From Rhodanobacter sp. B05 (GTDB lineage: Bacteria > Pseudomonadota > Gammaproteobacteria > Xanthomonadales > Rhodanobacteraceae), in NCBI RefSeq assembly GCF_002001085.1, contig NZ_MUNU01000007.1:62001-126000 (forward strand): a DNA stretch of 64,000 nucleotides. Direction: 5' to 3'. A model generated the notes under the pieces. The model saw only the letters and a list, made by a program, of their open reading frames with translations. It was not told the DNA's origin and did not search any database. This document shows positions 9,172-17,359 of the stretch, piece after piece. A program made the position numbers and the translations under genes. Within the stretch, counting starts at the first letter, position 1, and each line of letters opens with the position of its first letter.

Positions 9172-9545
9172 CTCGGCTCCTCCTTGTCGGAGCGTTCGGC
9201 CAGCAGTTGCCGCATGCGGCGTATCTGCTCGTGGCTGAGCTTTTGCTCCGACACCAGATGCGAAAAGAGCAACTCGGCTGAACCCTTGAACAGCTTGTCG
9301 GTCAGATGCTGCACGGCGTTCTTGCGCGCGGCTCGCTGCTTGACGCTTGCGAAGTAGCGATGCCCGCGACCCTCTTCTTCGTGTCCTACATAGCCTTTGC
9401 CTTCGAGCGTGCGCAGCACGGTGAGCACGGTCGTATAGGCGAGCTTGTCGCTCAATTGTTCGCGGACTTCGGCGACTAGCGATGGCCCGTGATCCCATAG
9501 CGCCTGCATGACATCAGCTTCGCGATCGGTGAGGGAAATCTTCAT
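9168..9545 (-). CDS. BlaI/MecI/CopY-family transcriptional repressor
   Basis: 125 residues, normal for the family. The N-terminal winged helix (LTDREADVMQALWDHGPSLVAEV, then YTTVLTVLRTLEGKGYV) is the DNA-binding part. The C-terminal helices (residues 78-125) are the dimerisation region with the site normally cut by the partner peptidase. The gene overlaps the BlaR1-like gene by 4 bp, so the two form one operon. Two symmetric operator candidates lie 19 and 61 bp upstream of the start codon, consistent with autorepression. Names such as BlaI or MecI would imply a beta-lactam role that nothing here supports. Confidence 0.92.
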   Translation of the reverse strand: MKISLTDREADVMQALWDHGPSLVAEVREQLSDKLAYTTVLTVLRTLEGKGYVGHEEEGRGHRYFASVKQRAARKNAVQHLTDKLFKGSAELLFSHLVSEQKLSHEQIRRMRQLLAERSDKEEPR

Positions 9546-9563
9546 GGCGTCTGTTTGCCCGCT

Positions 9564-9585
9564 ATCTACTATGGATGTAGTAGAT
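9564..9585. promoter_or_regulatory. Proximal BlaI-type operator dyad
   Basis: Inverted repeat with 8-bp perfect arms ATCTACTA and TAGTAGAT around a 6-bp centre. It contains the TACTA...TGTAGTA core typical of BlaI/MecI operators and ends 19 bp before the repressor start codon. Confidence 0.75.
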
Positions 9586-9605
9586 ACTAGGAGCTTTCCA
9601 GCTTG

Positions 9606-9625
9606 TCAACTATGGAAATAGTTGA
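9606..9625. promoter_or_regulatory. Distal BlaI-type operator dyad
   Basis: Inverted repeat with 8-bp perfect arms TCAACTAT and ATAGTTGA around a 4-bp centre. Its centre is 41 bp (about four helical turns) from the centre of the first dyad, and it shares the ACTATGG core with it. That spacing fits two dimers on one face of the DNA. Confidence 0.72.
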
Positions 9626-9754
9626 TCGATAGTCTGTCGCGCGGGGCAGTATGGTCCTTACGGTCCAGGTGACGGCCGGGCAAGCTGCGACGGTTGAGCG
9701 CAGACGCGACCAGCTCTTATGGGCCGAAACCGGACATGGCATGGCAATCGCACA

Positions 9755-10768
9755 TTACGCCTGCGCATCCACCCGCAACACCAGCTTCCCCCGATGACTC
9801 CCATCAAACAACCGATTGAGCACCACCGGCGCATTCTCCAACCCCTCGGCAACGGTCTCCTCGGTCTTCAGTTTCCCTTCCCGAATCCACCCGGCGATGG
9901 CGCCCACGGCCTCCTTCGTCTTCGTGTAATCGAGCACCAGGAACCCGCGCATGCTGAGCCGCTTCATGATGAACGGACCGAAGTCGTCGCTCGGCCGCTC
10001 GCCGCTGTTGTAGCCGGCGATGAGGCCGCATAGCGCCACGCGGCCGCCGATGACCATGCGGCCGAGCACCGCCTTCATGACGTCGCCGCCGACGTTCTCG
10101 AAGTTCACGTGCACGCCATCGGGCGTGGCCGCTTTCAGCTGCTGCCTGAAGTCCGCCGCCTTGTAGTCGACCGCGGCGTCGAAGCCCAGCTCGTCGACGA
10201 GGTGGCGGCATTTGTCGACGCCGCCGGCGATGCCGACCACGCGGGCGCCCATGATCTTGCCGATCTGGCCGGCGATGGAGCCGACCGAACCGGCGGCGGC
10301 GGAGACCACCAGGGTTTCGCCCGGCTGCACCGGCGCGATGTCGGTCATGCCGTAATAGGCGGTGACGCCGCTCATGCCGCAGGCACCAAGCAGGGTCGGC
10401 AGCGGAATGCCCGGGTCGGCGGGCAGGCGCACGTAGCCCTTGGCGTCTTCGTGCAGCAGCAGATAGTCCTGCCAGCCGATGACGCCCTGGACCAAGTCGC
10501 CTTCGCCGTACTTCGACGAGCGCGAAGCCACCACGCGGCCAAGGCCCAGCGCGCGCATCACCTCGCCGATCGCCACCGGCGGCAGGTATTGCGGAATGTC
10601 GCGCATCCACACGCGGTTGGTCGGATCCATCGAGATGTACAGCGTGCGCACCAGCACTTCGCCCTCTTTCAGCTCGGGCACGCGCTGCTCGACCAGGTCG
10701 AAGTTGTCGCGCGTGACCAGGCCTTCGGGGCGGGACTTCAGGCGGAGCCGGCGATTGATCAGGGGCAT
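9755..10768 (-). CDS. NADP-dependent MDR-family oxidoreductase (PTGR/CurA-like)
   Basis: 337 residues. It belongs to the zinc-free medium-chain reductases that reduce enones, quinones or alkenals. Visible are a GroES-like N-terminal half, the NADPH-binding segment LVVSAAAGSVGSIAGQIGKIMGARVVGIAGG, and the late LLAGYN-type motif (LIAGYNSGE). No zinc-ligating cysteine set is present, as expected for the leukotriene-dehydrogenase/CurA branch. It is the last gene of a minus-strand run with two SDR genes, 89 bp after the nearer one. The true substrate cannot be told from sequence. Confidence 0.9.
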   Translation of the reverse strand: MPLINRRLRLKSRPEGLVTRDNFDLVEQRVPELKEGEVLVRTLYISMDPTNRVWMRDIPQYLPPVAIGEVMRALGLGRVVASRSSKYGEGDLVQGVIGWQDYLLLHEDAKGYVRLPADPGIPLPTLLGACGMSGVTAYYGMTDIAPVQPGETLVVSAAAGSVGSIAGQIGKIMGARVVGIAGGVDKCRHLVDELGFDAAVDYKAADFRQQLKAATPDGVHVNFENVGGDVMKAVLGRMVIGGRVALCGLIAGYNSGERPSDDFGPFIMKRLSMRGFLVLDYTKTKEAVGAIAGWIREGKLKTEETVAEGLENAPVVLNRLFDGSHRGKLVLRVDAQA

Positions 10769-10857
10769 GGGAATCTCCGGGGAATGGGGAAGCGTGGAAG
10801 GTTTCGAGGTCCGTCATTCCGCTGCGGGCGGGAATGATGGGCGCCTCGATCAAGGGC

Positions 10858-11646
10858 TCACACGGCGGAGGCGCCTCCGTCGACGCGGATCTCGGCGGCG
10901 GTGACGTAGCGGCTTTCGTCGGAAGCGAGGTAGAGCGCCGCCCAGGCCACGTCGTCGACTTCGCCCAGGCGTTTCATCGGAATGCCGCGGGTCAGCTTGC
11001 GCAGCGCCTCCTGTTCGCCCAGTTGTTCGAAGAACGGCTCGACGATGCCGGTGCGGATGAAGGCCGGATGGATCGAGTTGCAGCGCACATCGACCCGCTG
11101 GCGCGCGCAGTCGACCGCGATCGACTTGCTCAGCGCGGCGACCGCGGCCTTGGAGGTGTTGTAGACGCTGTAGTCCGGGTCGGCCTTGAAGGCGGCCAGC
11201 GAGGAGATGTTGATGATCGCGGCGGGCTGGTGTTGCTTGAGCAGGGGCAGCGCGTACTTGCAGCCAAGATAGACGGCATCGACGTTGACGCCCATCACCC
11301 GCGCCCACTCCTTCGGCGTCAGGCTCTCGACGCCACCAAGCGCGCCGATGCCGGCGTTGTTGACCAGCACGGACAAGCCGCCCATGGCCGCATCGGCTTC
11401 GGCCAGCACGGCCTGCCAGCGTTCCTCCTCGCGCACGTTCTGCGGTGCCGCCCATGCCACGTTGCAACCGCGTTCGGCATTGATCGATGCGGCCACCGCA
11501 CGTACGCCGCCCTCGTCGATATCGGTGAGGAACACCAGTGCGCCGTGCCGTGCCAGCATGCGGGCAATCGCGGCACCCAGACCACCGGCGGCGCCGGTGA
11601 TGAAGGCTTTCTTGCCGGCGACGCGGTGTGCGGATATTTCGGTCAT
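10858..11646 (-). CDS. SDR-family NAD(P)-dependent oxidoreductase
   Basis: 262 residues, a classical short-chain dehydrogenase. It shows the nucleotide-binding TGAAGGLG near residue 18, NNAG at about 95, the catalytic serine in ISSLAAF and the YNTSK tyrosine-lysine pair. D42 in LTDIDEG, at the end of beta-2, favours NAD over NADP. It lies 36 bp after another SDR gene on the same strand, so the two are probably co-transcribed. Confidence 0.9.
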   Translation of the reverse strand: MTEISAHRVAGKKAFITGAAGGLGAAIARMLARHGALVFLTDIDEGGVRAVAASINAERGCNVAWAAPQNVREEERWQAVLAEADAAMGGLSVLVNNAGIGALGGVESLTPKEWARVMGVNVDAVYLGCKYALPLLKQHQPAAIINISSLAAFKADPDYSVYNTSKAAVAALSKSIAVDCARQRVDVRCNSIHPAFIRTGIVEPFFEQLGEQEALRKLTRGIPMKRLGEVDDVAWAALYLASDESRYVTAAEIRVDGGASAV

Positions 11647-11682
11647 CAGCTTTGCTCCACGCCGACACGGCGGATGCGGAAA

Positions 11683-12453
11683 TCAGACGGAGAGGTAGCC
11701 GCCGTCCACGTTGAGCGCGGCACCGGTGGTATAGGACGAGGCCGACGAGGCCAGATACAGCGCGGCGCCGGCCATCTCGGCAGGCTGCGCCACGCGTCGC
11801 ATCGGTACATGGGCCAGCGCCTGCTTGAGGATCGCCGGCGTATTGACCAGCACCGATGCAAACTTCGTGTCGGTGAGGCCCGGCAGCAGCGCGTTGCAGC
11901 GCACGCCGTCTCCGGCGCACTCCACCGCGAACGCCTTGGTCATCGAGATCACCGCGGCCTTGGTGATCGAATAGATGCCCTGCTGGAACCCCGGCACCAC
12001 GCCGTTGACCGAGGCCACGTTGACGATGGAACCACCGCCTTTCCTCGCCATCAGCTTCGCACCATGGCTGCACATGTAGAAATAGCCGCGGATGTTCACG
12101 TCCACGGTCTTCTGGAAGATCGCCGGATCGGTCTCGGTGATCGGACCGAAGTACGGGTTGGTGGCGGCGTTGTTGATCAGGACGTCCAGACGGCCATGCT
12201 GCTGTTCGACTTGCGCGAACAGTGCCTCGATCTGGTCCAGCTCGCCGATATGGCAGGCGGCCGCCGCAGCCGAGCCGCCGGCCGCGACGATCTCGTCGAC
12301 CACGAGCTGGCAGTCGGCCTGCTTGCGGCTGGAGACGATGACGTGCGCGCCATGTGCCGCCAGCAGTCTGGCGATTTCGGCGCCGATGCCGCGGCTGGCG
12401 CCAGTGACGATGGCGATCTTGCCGGAGAGGTCGAACAGGTCGGGCGCGCTCAT
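11683..12453 (-). CDS. SDR-family oxidoreductase
   Basis: 256 residues from the ATG at 12453, which has AAGGAC upstream; the frame is open a further 25 codons but those are not SDR-like. Motifs are TGASRGIG (residues 17-24), INNAATNP, SVNG with the catalytic serine and YSITK with the catalytic tyrosine and lysine. SSRK after beta-2 suggests NADP preference, which differs from the neighbouring SDR. It is the second gene of the tag-SDR-SDR-MDR minus-strand array. Confidence 0.9.
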   Translation of the reverse strand: MSAPDLFDLSGKIAIVTGASRGIGAEIARLLAAHGAHVIVSSRKQADCQLVVDEIVAAGGSAAAAACHIGELDQIEALFAQVEQQHGRLDVLINNAATNPYFGPITETDPAIFQKTVDVNIRGYFYMCSHGAKLMARKGGGSIVNVASVNGVVPGFQQGIYSITKAAVISMTKAFAVECAGDGVRCNALLPGLTDTKFASVLVNTPAILKQALAHVPMRRVAQPAEMAGAALYLASSASSYTTGAALNVDGGYLSV

Positions 12454-12540
12454 GGTGGATGTCCTTGCACGAGAGTCAGCGATGGGTGGCGGGCGCGGAT
12501 CGACGCCAGCGATGTCTGGCCGGCGCAACGCCCGTGGCGG

Positions 12541-13134
12541 TCAACGCGGTCGGCCTCCCCCGACGCCGTGTCGAAAGCACCCGACCAGATGATCATCGAC
12601 CATCCCGGTCGCTTGCAGCAGCGAGTAGCAGATGGTGCTGCCGACGAAGCGGAAGCCGCGCTTCCCGAGTGCCTTGCTCATGCGATCGGACAGCTCGGTG
12701 CTGGCCGGCACCTCGCCCGAAGCACGCCAGCGATTGAGCACGGTGTTGCCACCGACGAATGACCACAGATAGGCGTCCAGACTGCCAAACTCGTCGATCA
12801 CCCCGAGCGCGACAATCGCATTGCTGCGGGCGGACGTGACCTTCAGGCGATTGCGGATGATGCCCGGATCGAGCAGCAGCTTTTCCAGTTCGCGGTCGGT
12901 CATCGCGGCGACGCGGGCAATCTCGAAATCATGGAACACCTTGCGGTAGTGCTCACGTTTGGCCAGCACGGTGCGCCAGGACAAGCCGGCCTGGGCACCC
13001 TCCAGGCAGAGGAATTCGAACAGGGCACGGTCATCGTGCAGGGGCACGCCCCATTCGGTGTCGTGGTAGGCACACATCAAGGCATCGCTGGCAATGGCCC
13101 AGTGGCAGCGGATCGGTGCGGCGCTCTTGCTCAT
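12541..13134 (-). CDS. tag: DNA-3-methyladenine glycosylase I
   Basis: 197 residues, normal for Tag. It excises N3-methyladenine from alkylated DNA to start base-excision repair. Diagnostic features are the N-terminal RCHWA, AYHDTEWGVP, the ALFEFLCLEGAQAGLSW segment carrying the base-recognition glutamate and tryptophan, the VGSTICYSLLQATGMVDDH segment, and the C-terminal H and C that complete the structural zinc site. Downstream on the same strand lie the two SDR genes (88 bp gap). It is divergent from the EamA transporter gene. Confidence 0.95.
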   Translation of the reverse strand: MSKSAAPIRCHWAIASDALMCAYHDTEWGVPLHDDRALFEFLCLEGAQAGLSWRTVLAKREHYRKVFHDFEIARVAAMTDRELEKLLLDPGIIRNRLKVTSARSNAIVALGVIDEFGSLDAYLWSFVGGNTVLNRWRASGEVPASTELSDRMSKALGKRGFRFVGSTICYSLLQATGMVDDHLVGCFRHGVGGGRPR

Positions 13135-13222
13135 GGCGGCATCATGCGGGTGGCGATCCGCGAACCGTAGCCGACACCGCTACACTTGTCGCCTTCCTTG
13201 CGGCCCATTCCCCTGCCAGCCC

Positions 13223-14116
13223 ATGCCGATGCCATCCATTTCGCCACCCCAGCGCGGTGCCGTGCTGGCCCTGCTTGCCACGATCGTGTTGTGGGCTTAC
13301 AGCTGGATCGTGATGAAGCAGGTGCTGGCGTATGCCGGCCCGTTCGATTTTGCGGCGCTGCGCTACCTGATCGGTGCCGCCGTGCTGTTCGGGGCGCTGC
13401 TGCTCTCGCGGCAATCGTTGCGACCGCCGCCGCTGCTGCCGACGATCCTGATCGGCCTGTGCCAGACCGCCGCGTTCCAGGGACTGGAGCAGTGGGCCCT
13501 GCTCGATGGCGGCGCCGGCCATGTCGCCCTGCTCGCCTACACCATGCCGTTCTGGGCGGTGCTGCTGGCGTGGCTGATCCTTGGCGACACGCCGACGGCG
13601 CGGCACTGGCTGGGCCTCGCGCTGGCCGCGGCCGGCCTGTTGTGCATCATCGAACCATGGCATGCGCTGGGCAGCGCGACGAGCACGCTGCTGGCGATCG
13701 CCGGCGGCCTGGCGTGGGCTGCCGGGACGGTATTGAGCAAGCGCATGTTCCGCCGCCATGCGCCCGGTGTGCTCAACCTCACCGCATGGCAGATGCTGTC
13801 CGGTGGCGTGGCGCTGGCGCTGGTCGCGCTGGTCGTGCCGCAGCGGCCGATCACGTGGAGCCCGGCCTTCATCGGCGGCCTGGCGTACAGCGCGCTGCTG
13901 GCCTCGGCGGCCGCCTGGTGGTTGTGGTCGATCGTGCTGCAGCGGCTGTCCACCACGGTGGCGAGCGTGTCCAGCCTCGGCGTGCCGGTGCTCAGCGTGT
14001 TGCTGGCCTGGATGATCCTGCGCGAGCAGCCATCCCTGCTGGAAGCGGCCGGCATCGTGCTGGTGCTGCTGGGCTTGCTGGCGGTCAGTGGCGTCGGCGC
14101 GCGGCGCCGCGGCTGA
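13223..14116 (+). CDS. DMT-superfamily (EamA) transporter
   Basis: 297 residues with about ten predicted membrane helices in two EamA repeats (about residues 12-145 and 160-290). It is likely an inner-membrane exporter of small metabolites such as amino acids or their analogues; the substrate is not predictable. I chose the ATG at 13223 because the first helix begins about 13 residues later. The ATG at 13229 is equally possible, and neither has a strong ribosome site. Confidence 0.87.
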   Translation: MPMPSISPPQRGAVLALLATIVLWAYSWIVMKQVLAYAGPFDFAALRYLIGAAVLFGALLLSRQSLRPPPLLPTILIGLCQTAAFQGLEQWALLDGGAGHVALLAYTMPFWAVLLAWLILGDTPTARHWLGLALAAAGLLCIIEPWHALGSATSTLLAIAGGLAWAAGTVLSKRMFRRHAPGVLNLTAWQMLSGGVALALVALVVPQRPITWSPAFIGGLAYSALLASAAAWWLWSIVLQRLSTTVASVSSLGVPVLSVLLAWMILREQPSLLEAAGIVLVLLGLLAVSGVGARRRG

Positions 14117-14202
14117 GCAGCCGTTCAGCGCGCGGGATCGGAGGCGGCGATATGATGTGGCCATGCTGCCCTTGAATCCACGCTGCTCTCGAACACGTGC
14201 CA

Positions 14203-15315
14203 ATGTTTGATCTTCCCTCGCTATGGCAACACCTGGTCGGCTGGCTCAGTACGCACGCCGTGGTGCCAGTCCTCGACCTGCTGCACCTGAACGGCCTCTC
14301 GGGCAACCCCGACGACATCGCCGCCTCGCTGCTGATCGCGGCGCTGCAGGTCGGCATCATCGGCTTGGTCTTCCGCCCGCTGGAAACCTGGTTTCCGGCC
14401 GAGCAGTGGAGCGACCGCAAGCTCACCCTGGTCGATCGCAACTACACCTTGCTGATGCTGCTGGGCATCTTCCCGCTGTTCACCTACCTGGTGCTGACCC
14501 CGTTCAGCCATCTGTTCGGCGGCGCCGACACGGCCACCTCGAGCACCGGTTCGCCGCTGGCGCTGACCCACTGGATGCCGTGGTTCAACCAGCATCCGTA
14601 TCTGCTGTTCGCCGTCTACTACGTGGTCTACGACTTCGTCTACTACTGGATGCACCGCACCCAGCACGCGATTCCCTGGTGGTGGGCGCTGCACAGCATG
14701 CATCACAGCACGCGCCAGATGAGTTGCTGGACGAATGACCGCGGCAGCCTGGTCGACGGTTTCATCCAGTCGATGATCCTGGCCACGGTCGGCCTGGTGA
14801 TCGGCGTCGACCCGGATGAATTCGCATGGCTGATGCTGATCGGCGAGCTGGTGCAGAATTTCTCGCATACCAATGCGCGCATCGGCTTCGGCCGGTTTTT
14901 CCAGCGCGTCTTCGTCGACCCGAAATTCCACCGGTTGCATCACATGCTGGTCGATCCGGAGCGACCGCGTCTGCATATCTGCAACTACGGCCAGGTGCTG
15001 TCGATCTGGGACGTGATCTTCGGCACCGCGCTGTACGGCCTGGCACCGCGACCGACCGGGGTGGGCGATCCGATGGTCGATGCGGACAACAACTACGGCC
15101 TGGTCGGCCTGCACTGGGTGGCGCTGAAACGCTTCTGGGGCGCGGTGCGCCGGCCGGCCGGCTGGAAGCCGGGCGAAGTGGCTTTCGACGAGGACTATCG
15201 GCCGATCCCGGTCAGCCAGCTCGACCTGCATGCGTTCAGCCATGCATCGCCGGCCACCGACACGGGCACGCCGACAAGGGTCGATGACGCCACGGTGGAA
15301 GCCGCGACGGGCTGA
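14203..15315 (+). CDS. Sterol desaturase/fatty acid hydroxylase-family membrane protein
   Basis: About 370 residues. It has several N-terminal membrane helices followed by the histidine boxes of the di-iron hydroxylase family: HRTQH, HSMHHS, HRLHH, with FSHTN between. These ligate the di-iron centre that hydroxylates or desaturates lipid substrates. A GTG two codons upstream (14197) is an alternative start. The C-terminal 60 residues are polar and variable. Its gene ends 7 bp before the convergent dehydratase gene. The substrate, sterol-like or fatty acyl, is unknown. Confidence 0.88.
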   Translation: MFDLPSLWQHLVGWLSTHAVVPVLDLLHLNGLSGNPDDIAASLLIAALQVGIIGLVFRPLETWFPAEQWSDRKLTLVDRNYTLLMLLGIFPLFTYLVLTPFSHLFGGADTATSSTGSPLALTHWMPWFNQHPYLLFAVYYVVYDFVYYWMHRTQHAIPWWWALHSMHHSTRQMSCWTNDRGSLVDGFIQSMILATVGLVIGVDPDEFAWLMLIGELVQNFSHTNARIGFGRFFQRVFVDPKFHRLHHMLVDPERPRLHICNYGQVLSIWDVIFGTALYGLAPRPTGVGDPMVDADNNYGLVGLHWVALKRFWGAVRRPAGWKPGEVAFDEDYRPIPVSQLDLHAFSHASPATDTGTPTRVDDATVEAATG

Positions 15316-15322
15316 ACCCGAC

Positions 15323-16282
15323 CTACCAGGGCAACGCCTGCAGATCGACGTTGCCGCCGGTGATCACCAGACCAACGCGGCGACCGGCGAAGCGTTCGGG
15401 CTGCCTGAGAATCGCCGCCAGCACGGTGGCGCTGGACACCTCCACCACCTGCTTCAACTCCGACCAGATCAGCTGCATCGCGGCGATGGTTTCGGCGTCG
15501 GTGACGCTGATCACCTGTACCTGATGCCGACGCAAGGCGTCGAGATTGGAGACCCCGATCAGGGCGCGCAATCCATCGCACAAGGTATCCGGCACGATCC
15601 CGCTGACCCGCTCGCCGCGGGCCAGCGATTGCACCGCGTCGTCGGCACCTTGCGGTTCGGCGCCGAACAGGGCGAGCCCGGGATTCGTCGCATGCGCGGC
15701 AATCGCCACTCCGCTGGCCAGTCCGCCGCCGCCGACCGGCGTGATCAGCGCATCGAGTTCGGGCGCCTGCAGCAGCAGCTCCAGCGCCACGGTGCCCTGA
15801 CCCGCCATCACGCGGGTGTCGGCATACGGATGCACCAGCTCGGCACCGGTCGCACGCTGTACTTCGGCGCACATCGCCTCGCGCGCCGCCTGGGTCGGCG
15901 CGCAGCGATGCAGGATCGCGCCGGCGCGCTCGATCGCCTCGACCTTGGCACGCACCGCGCCTTCCGGCACCACGACGTGCGCGGCGATGCCGCGGGTCGC
16001 CGCCGCCAGCGCCAGCGCATTGCCGTGATTGCCGGAGGAGTGGGTGACCACGCCGTGCGCGGCCTGCGCATCGCTCAGCGCCCACACCGCATTGCAGGCG
16101 CCGCGGAACTTGAACGCACCACCGCGCTGCAGGTGCTCGCATTTGAAATAGAGTTCGGCACCGCTCAACGCGTCCAGGGCGGCGCTGCGCATGACCGGGG
16201 TTACCCGTGCATGCGGTGCGATGCGGGCGGCGGCAGCGCGGATCTGTTCGATGTCGGGCAGGCTGTCGATCGGCTCGTTCAT
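15323..16282 (-). CDS. PLP-dependent serine/threonine dehydratase-like enzyme
   Basis: 319 residues, a fold-type II PLP enzyme. The Schiff-base lysine lies in GGAFKFRGA (about residue 60), the phosphate-binding loop is SSGNHGNALA and the glycine loop is PVGGGGLASG. At this length it has no C-terminal ACT regulatory domain, so it resembles catabolic threonine dehydratases or serine racemases rather than biosynthetic IlvA. Its start codon overlaps the stop of the aldose epimerase gene (ATGA at 16282-16279), so the two are translationally coupled. Confidence 0.9.
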   Translation of the reverse strand: MNEPIDSLPDIEQIRAAAARIAPHARVTPVMRSAALDALSGAELYFKCEHLQRGGAFKFRGACNAVWALSDAQAAHGVVTHSSGNHGNALALAAATRGIAAHVVVPEGAVRAKVEAIERAGAILHRCAPTQAAREAMCAEVQRATGAELVHPYADTRVMAGQGTVALELLLQAPELDALITPVGGGGLASGVAIAAHATNPGLALFGAEPQGADDAVQSLARGERVSGIVPDTLCDGLRALIGVSNLDALRRHQVQVISVTDAETIAAMQLIWSELKQVVEVSSATVLAAILRQPERFAGRRVGLVITGGNVDLQALPW

Positions 16283-17295
16283 GCGCCGGCGACCTCGACG
16301 CCACAGCGGAAACGCCGTTCGGCGCCCGGCTCCAGCCGGATCGCCTCGGCACATTCGGGGCGGTTGAACGCATCGGCCATGCATTCCATCGGTTCCAGCG
16401 CGATCGCCCGACGCGCATCGCGGGCGAGCGTGTCGGCGGTGAAGGCATGCATCACGCCACGCTCCTGCCAGACCGTGATGCCCATTCCGCTGCGCGGATC
16501 GGTCAGGCGCGTGCGGATGCGACCATCGGCATCGACATCGAGGCCGGTGTAACCCTGGTCGAGGATGCTGTCGCCGACCCGGCGCGGCTCGCGAAAATCC
16601 AGCGCGGGCGCATCGTCCAGCGACACGTAGGCAGCATCCCCGGGCAGCGCGATGAGGTCGGCGCCGGTGCGGATCAGGGTCTGCGCCGGAATCCGCAATG
16701 CCCAGTCGTCGACCAGGCCGCCGCCGGGCAACCGGAAGTAAGGATGCCAGCCGAAGAAACATGGCGCGGGGCGGTCACCGACGTTGCGCATCCGCGCTTC
16801 CAGCACGATGCCGGTGTCCTCCAGGGTGAAGCTCACGCCGAGGTCGATCGCATGCGGATAGCCCGGCCGCGGGCGGATCGCCGCCGTGCCCAGCACGGCC
16901 CGGGCGCAGGCGTCGCTTGCCACCAGCTCGGCGACGGCGAACTCCGCGTCGCGCACGAAACCGTGCCGGCTCGCGCGCGCGCTGCCGACGACAGCGGGAT
17001 CGAGATCCTGCGCGACACCCTCGAATCGATAACGCGCATCGGCGATGCGACCGGCAAACGGCACCATGATCGCGAAGCGCGAACCCGGCCGGTCGCGCAC
17101 CTCGTTCGCGTCGCGATAACCGTCGGCCAGGTCATGCAGGCCACCCGCGAACGGCACCTCGAAACCCAGCACGGCGGCCCCGCGCAGGGCGATGCGCAAG
17201 CGGCGACGATCATGCCGGTCGTGCAGCACCACGATGGCCTGGTCGCCCAGCCGGGAATGCTCCACGCCATAGCGTGCCATGCCTGCTGCAGTCAC
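16279..17295 (-). CDS. Aldose 1-epimerase family protein
   Basis: 338 residues. It is a GalM-like mutarotase with the beta-sandwich motifs NEVRDRPGSRFAIMVPFAGRI (substrate arginine region), SRHGFVRDAEF (catalytic His), FGWHPYFRLP and a late EPMECMADAFN where the glutamate base would sit. It interconverts sugar anomers, here probably in the cytoplasm since no signal peptide is seen. Pairing with an amino-acid dehydratase is unusual and its meaning unclear. A second ATG five codons in (17280) could also serve as start. Confidence 0.9.
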   Translation of the reverse strand: MTAAGMARYGVEHSRLGDQAIVVLHDRHDRRRLRIALRGAAVLGFEVPFAGGLHDLADGYRDANEVRDRPGSRFAIMVPFAGRIADARYRFEGVAQDLDPAVVGSARASRHGFVRDAEFAVAELVASDACARAVLGTAAIRPRPGYPHAIDLGVSFTLEDTGIVLEARMRNVGDRPAPCFFGWHPYFRLPGGGLVDDWALRIPAQTLIRTGADLIALPGDAAYVSLDDAPALDFREPRRVGDSILDQGYTGLDVDADGRIRTRLTDPRSGMGITVWQERGVMHAFTADTLARDARRAIALEPMECMADAFNRPECAEAIRLEPGAERRFRCGVEVAGA

Positions 17296-17359
17296 CGGAT
17301 TCTCCCGCGGTTAAAACACCTCATGTTAGCCTGATCCGTCCCCAAGCCAAGCCATTCCC

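Noticed and set aside
9172-9498. Longer form of the BlaR1-like protein starting at 9498
   Set aside because: The added residues are Arg-rich and overlap the repressor gene in another frame; the ATGA overlap start is typical.
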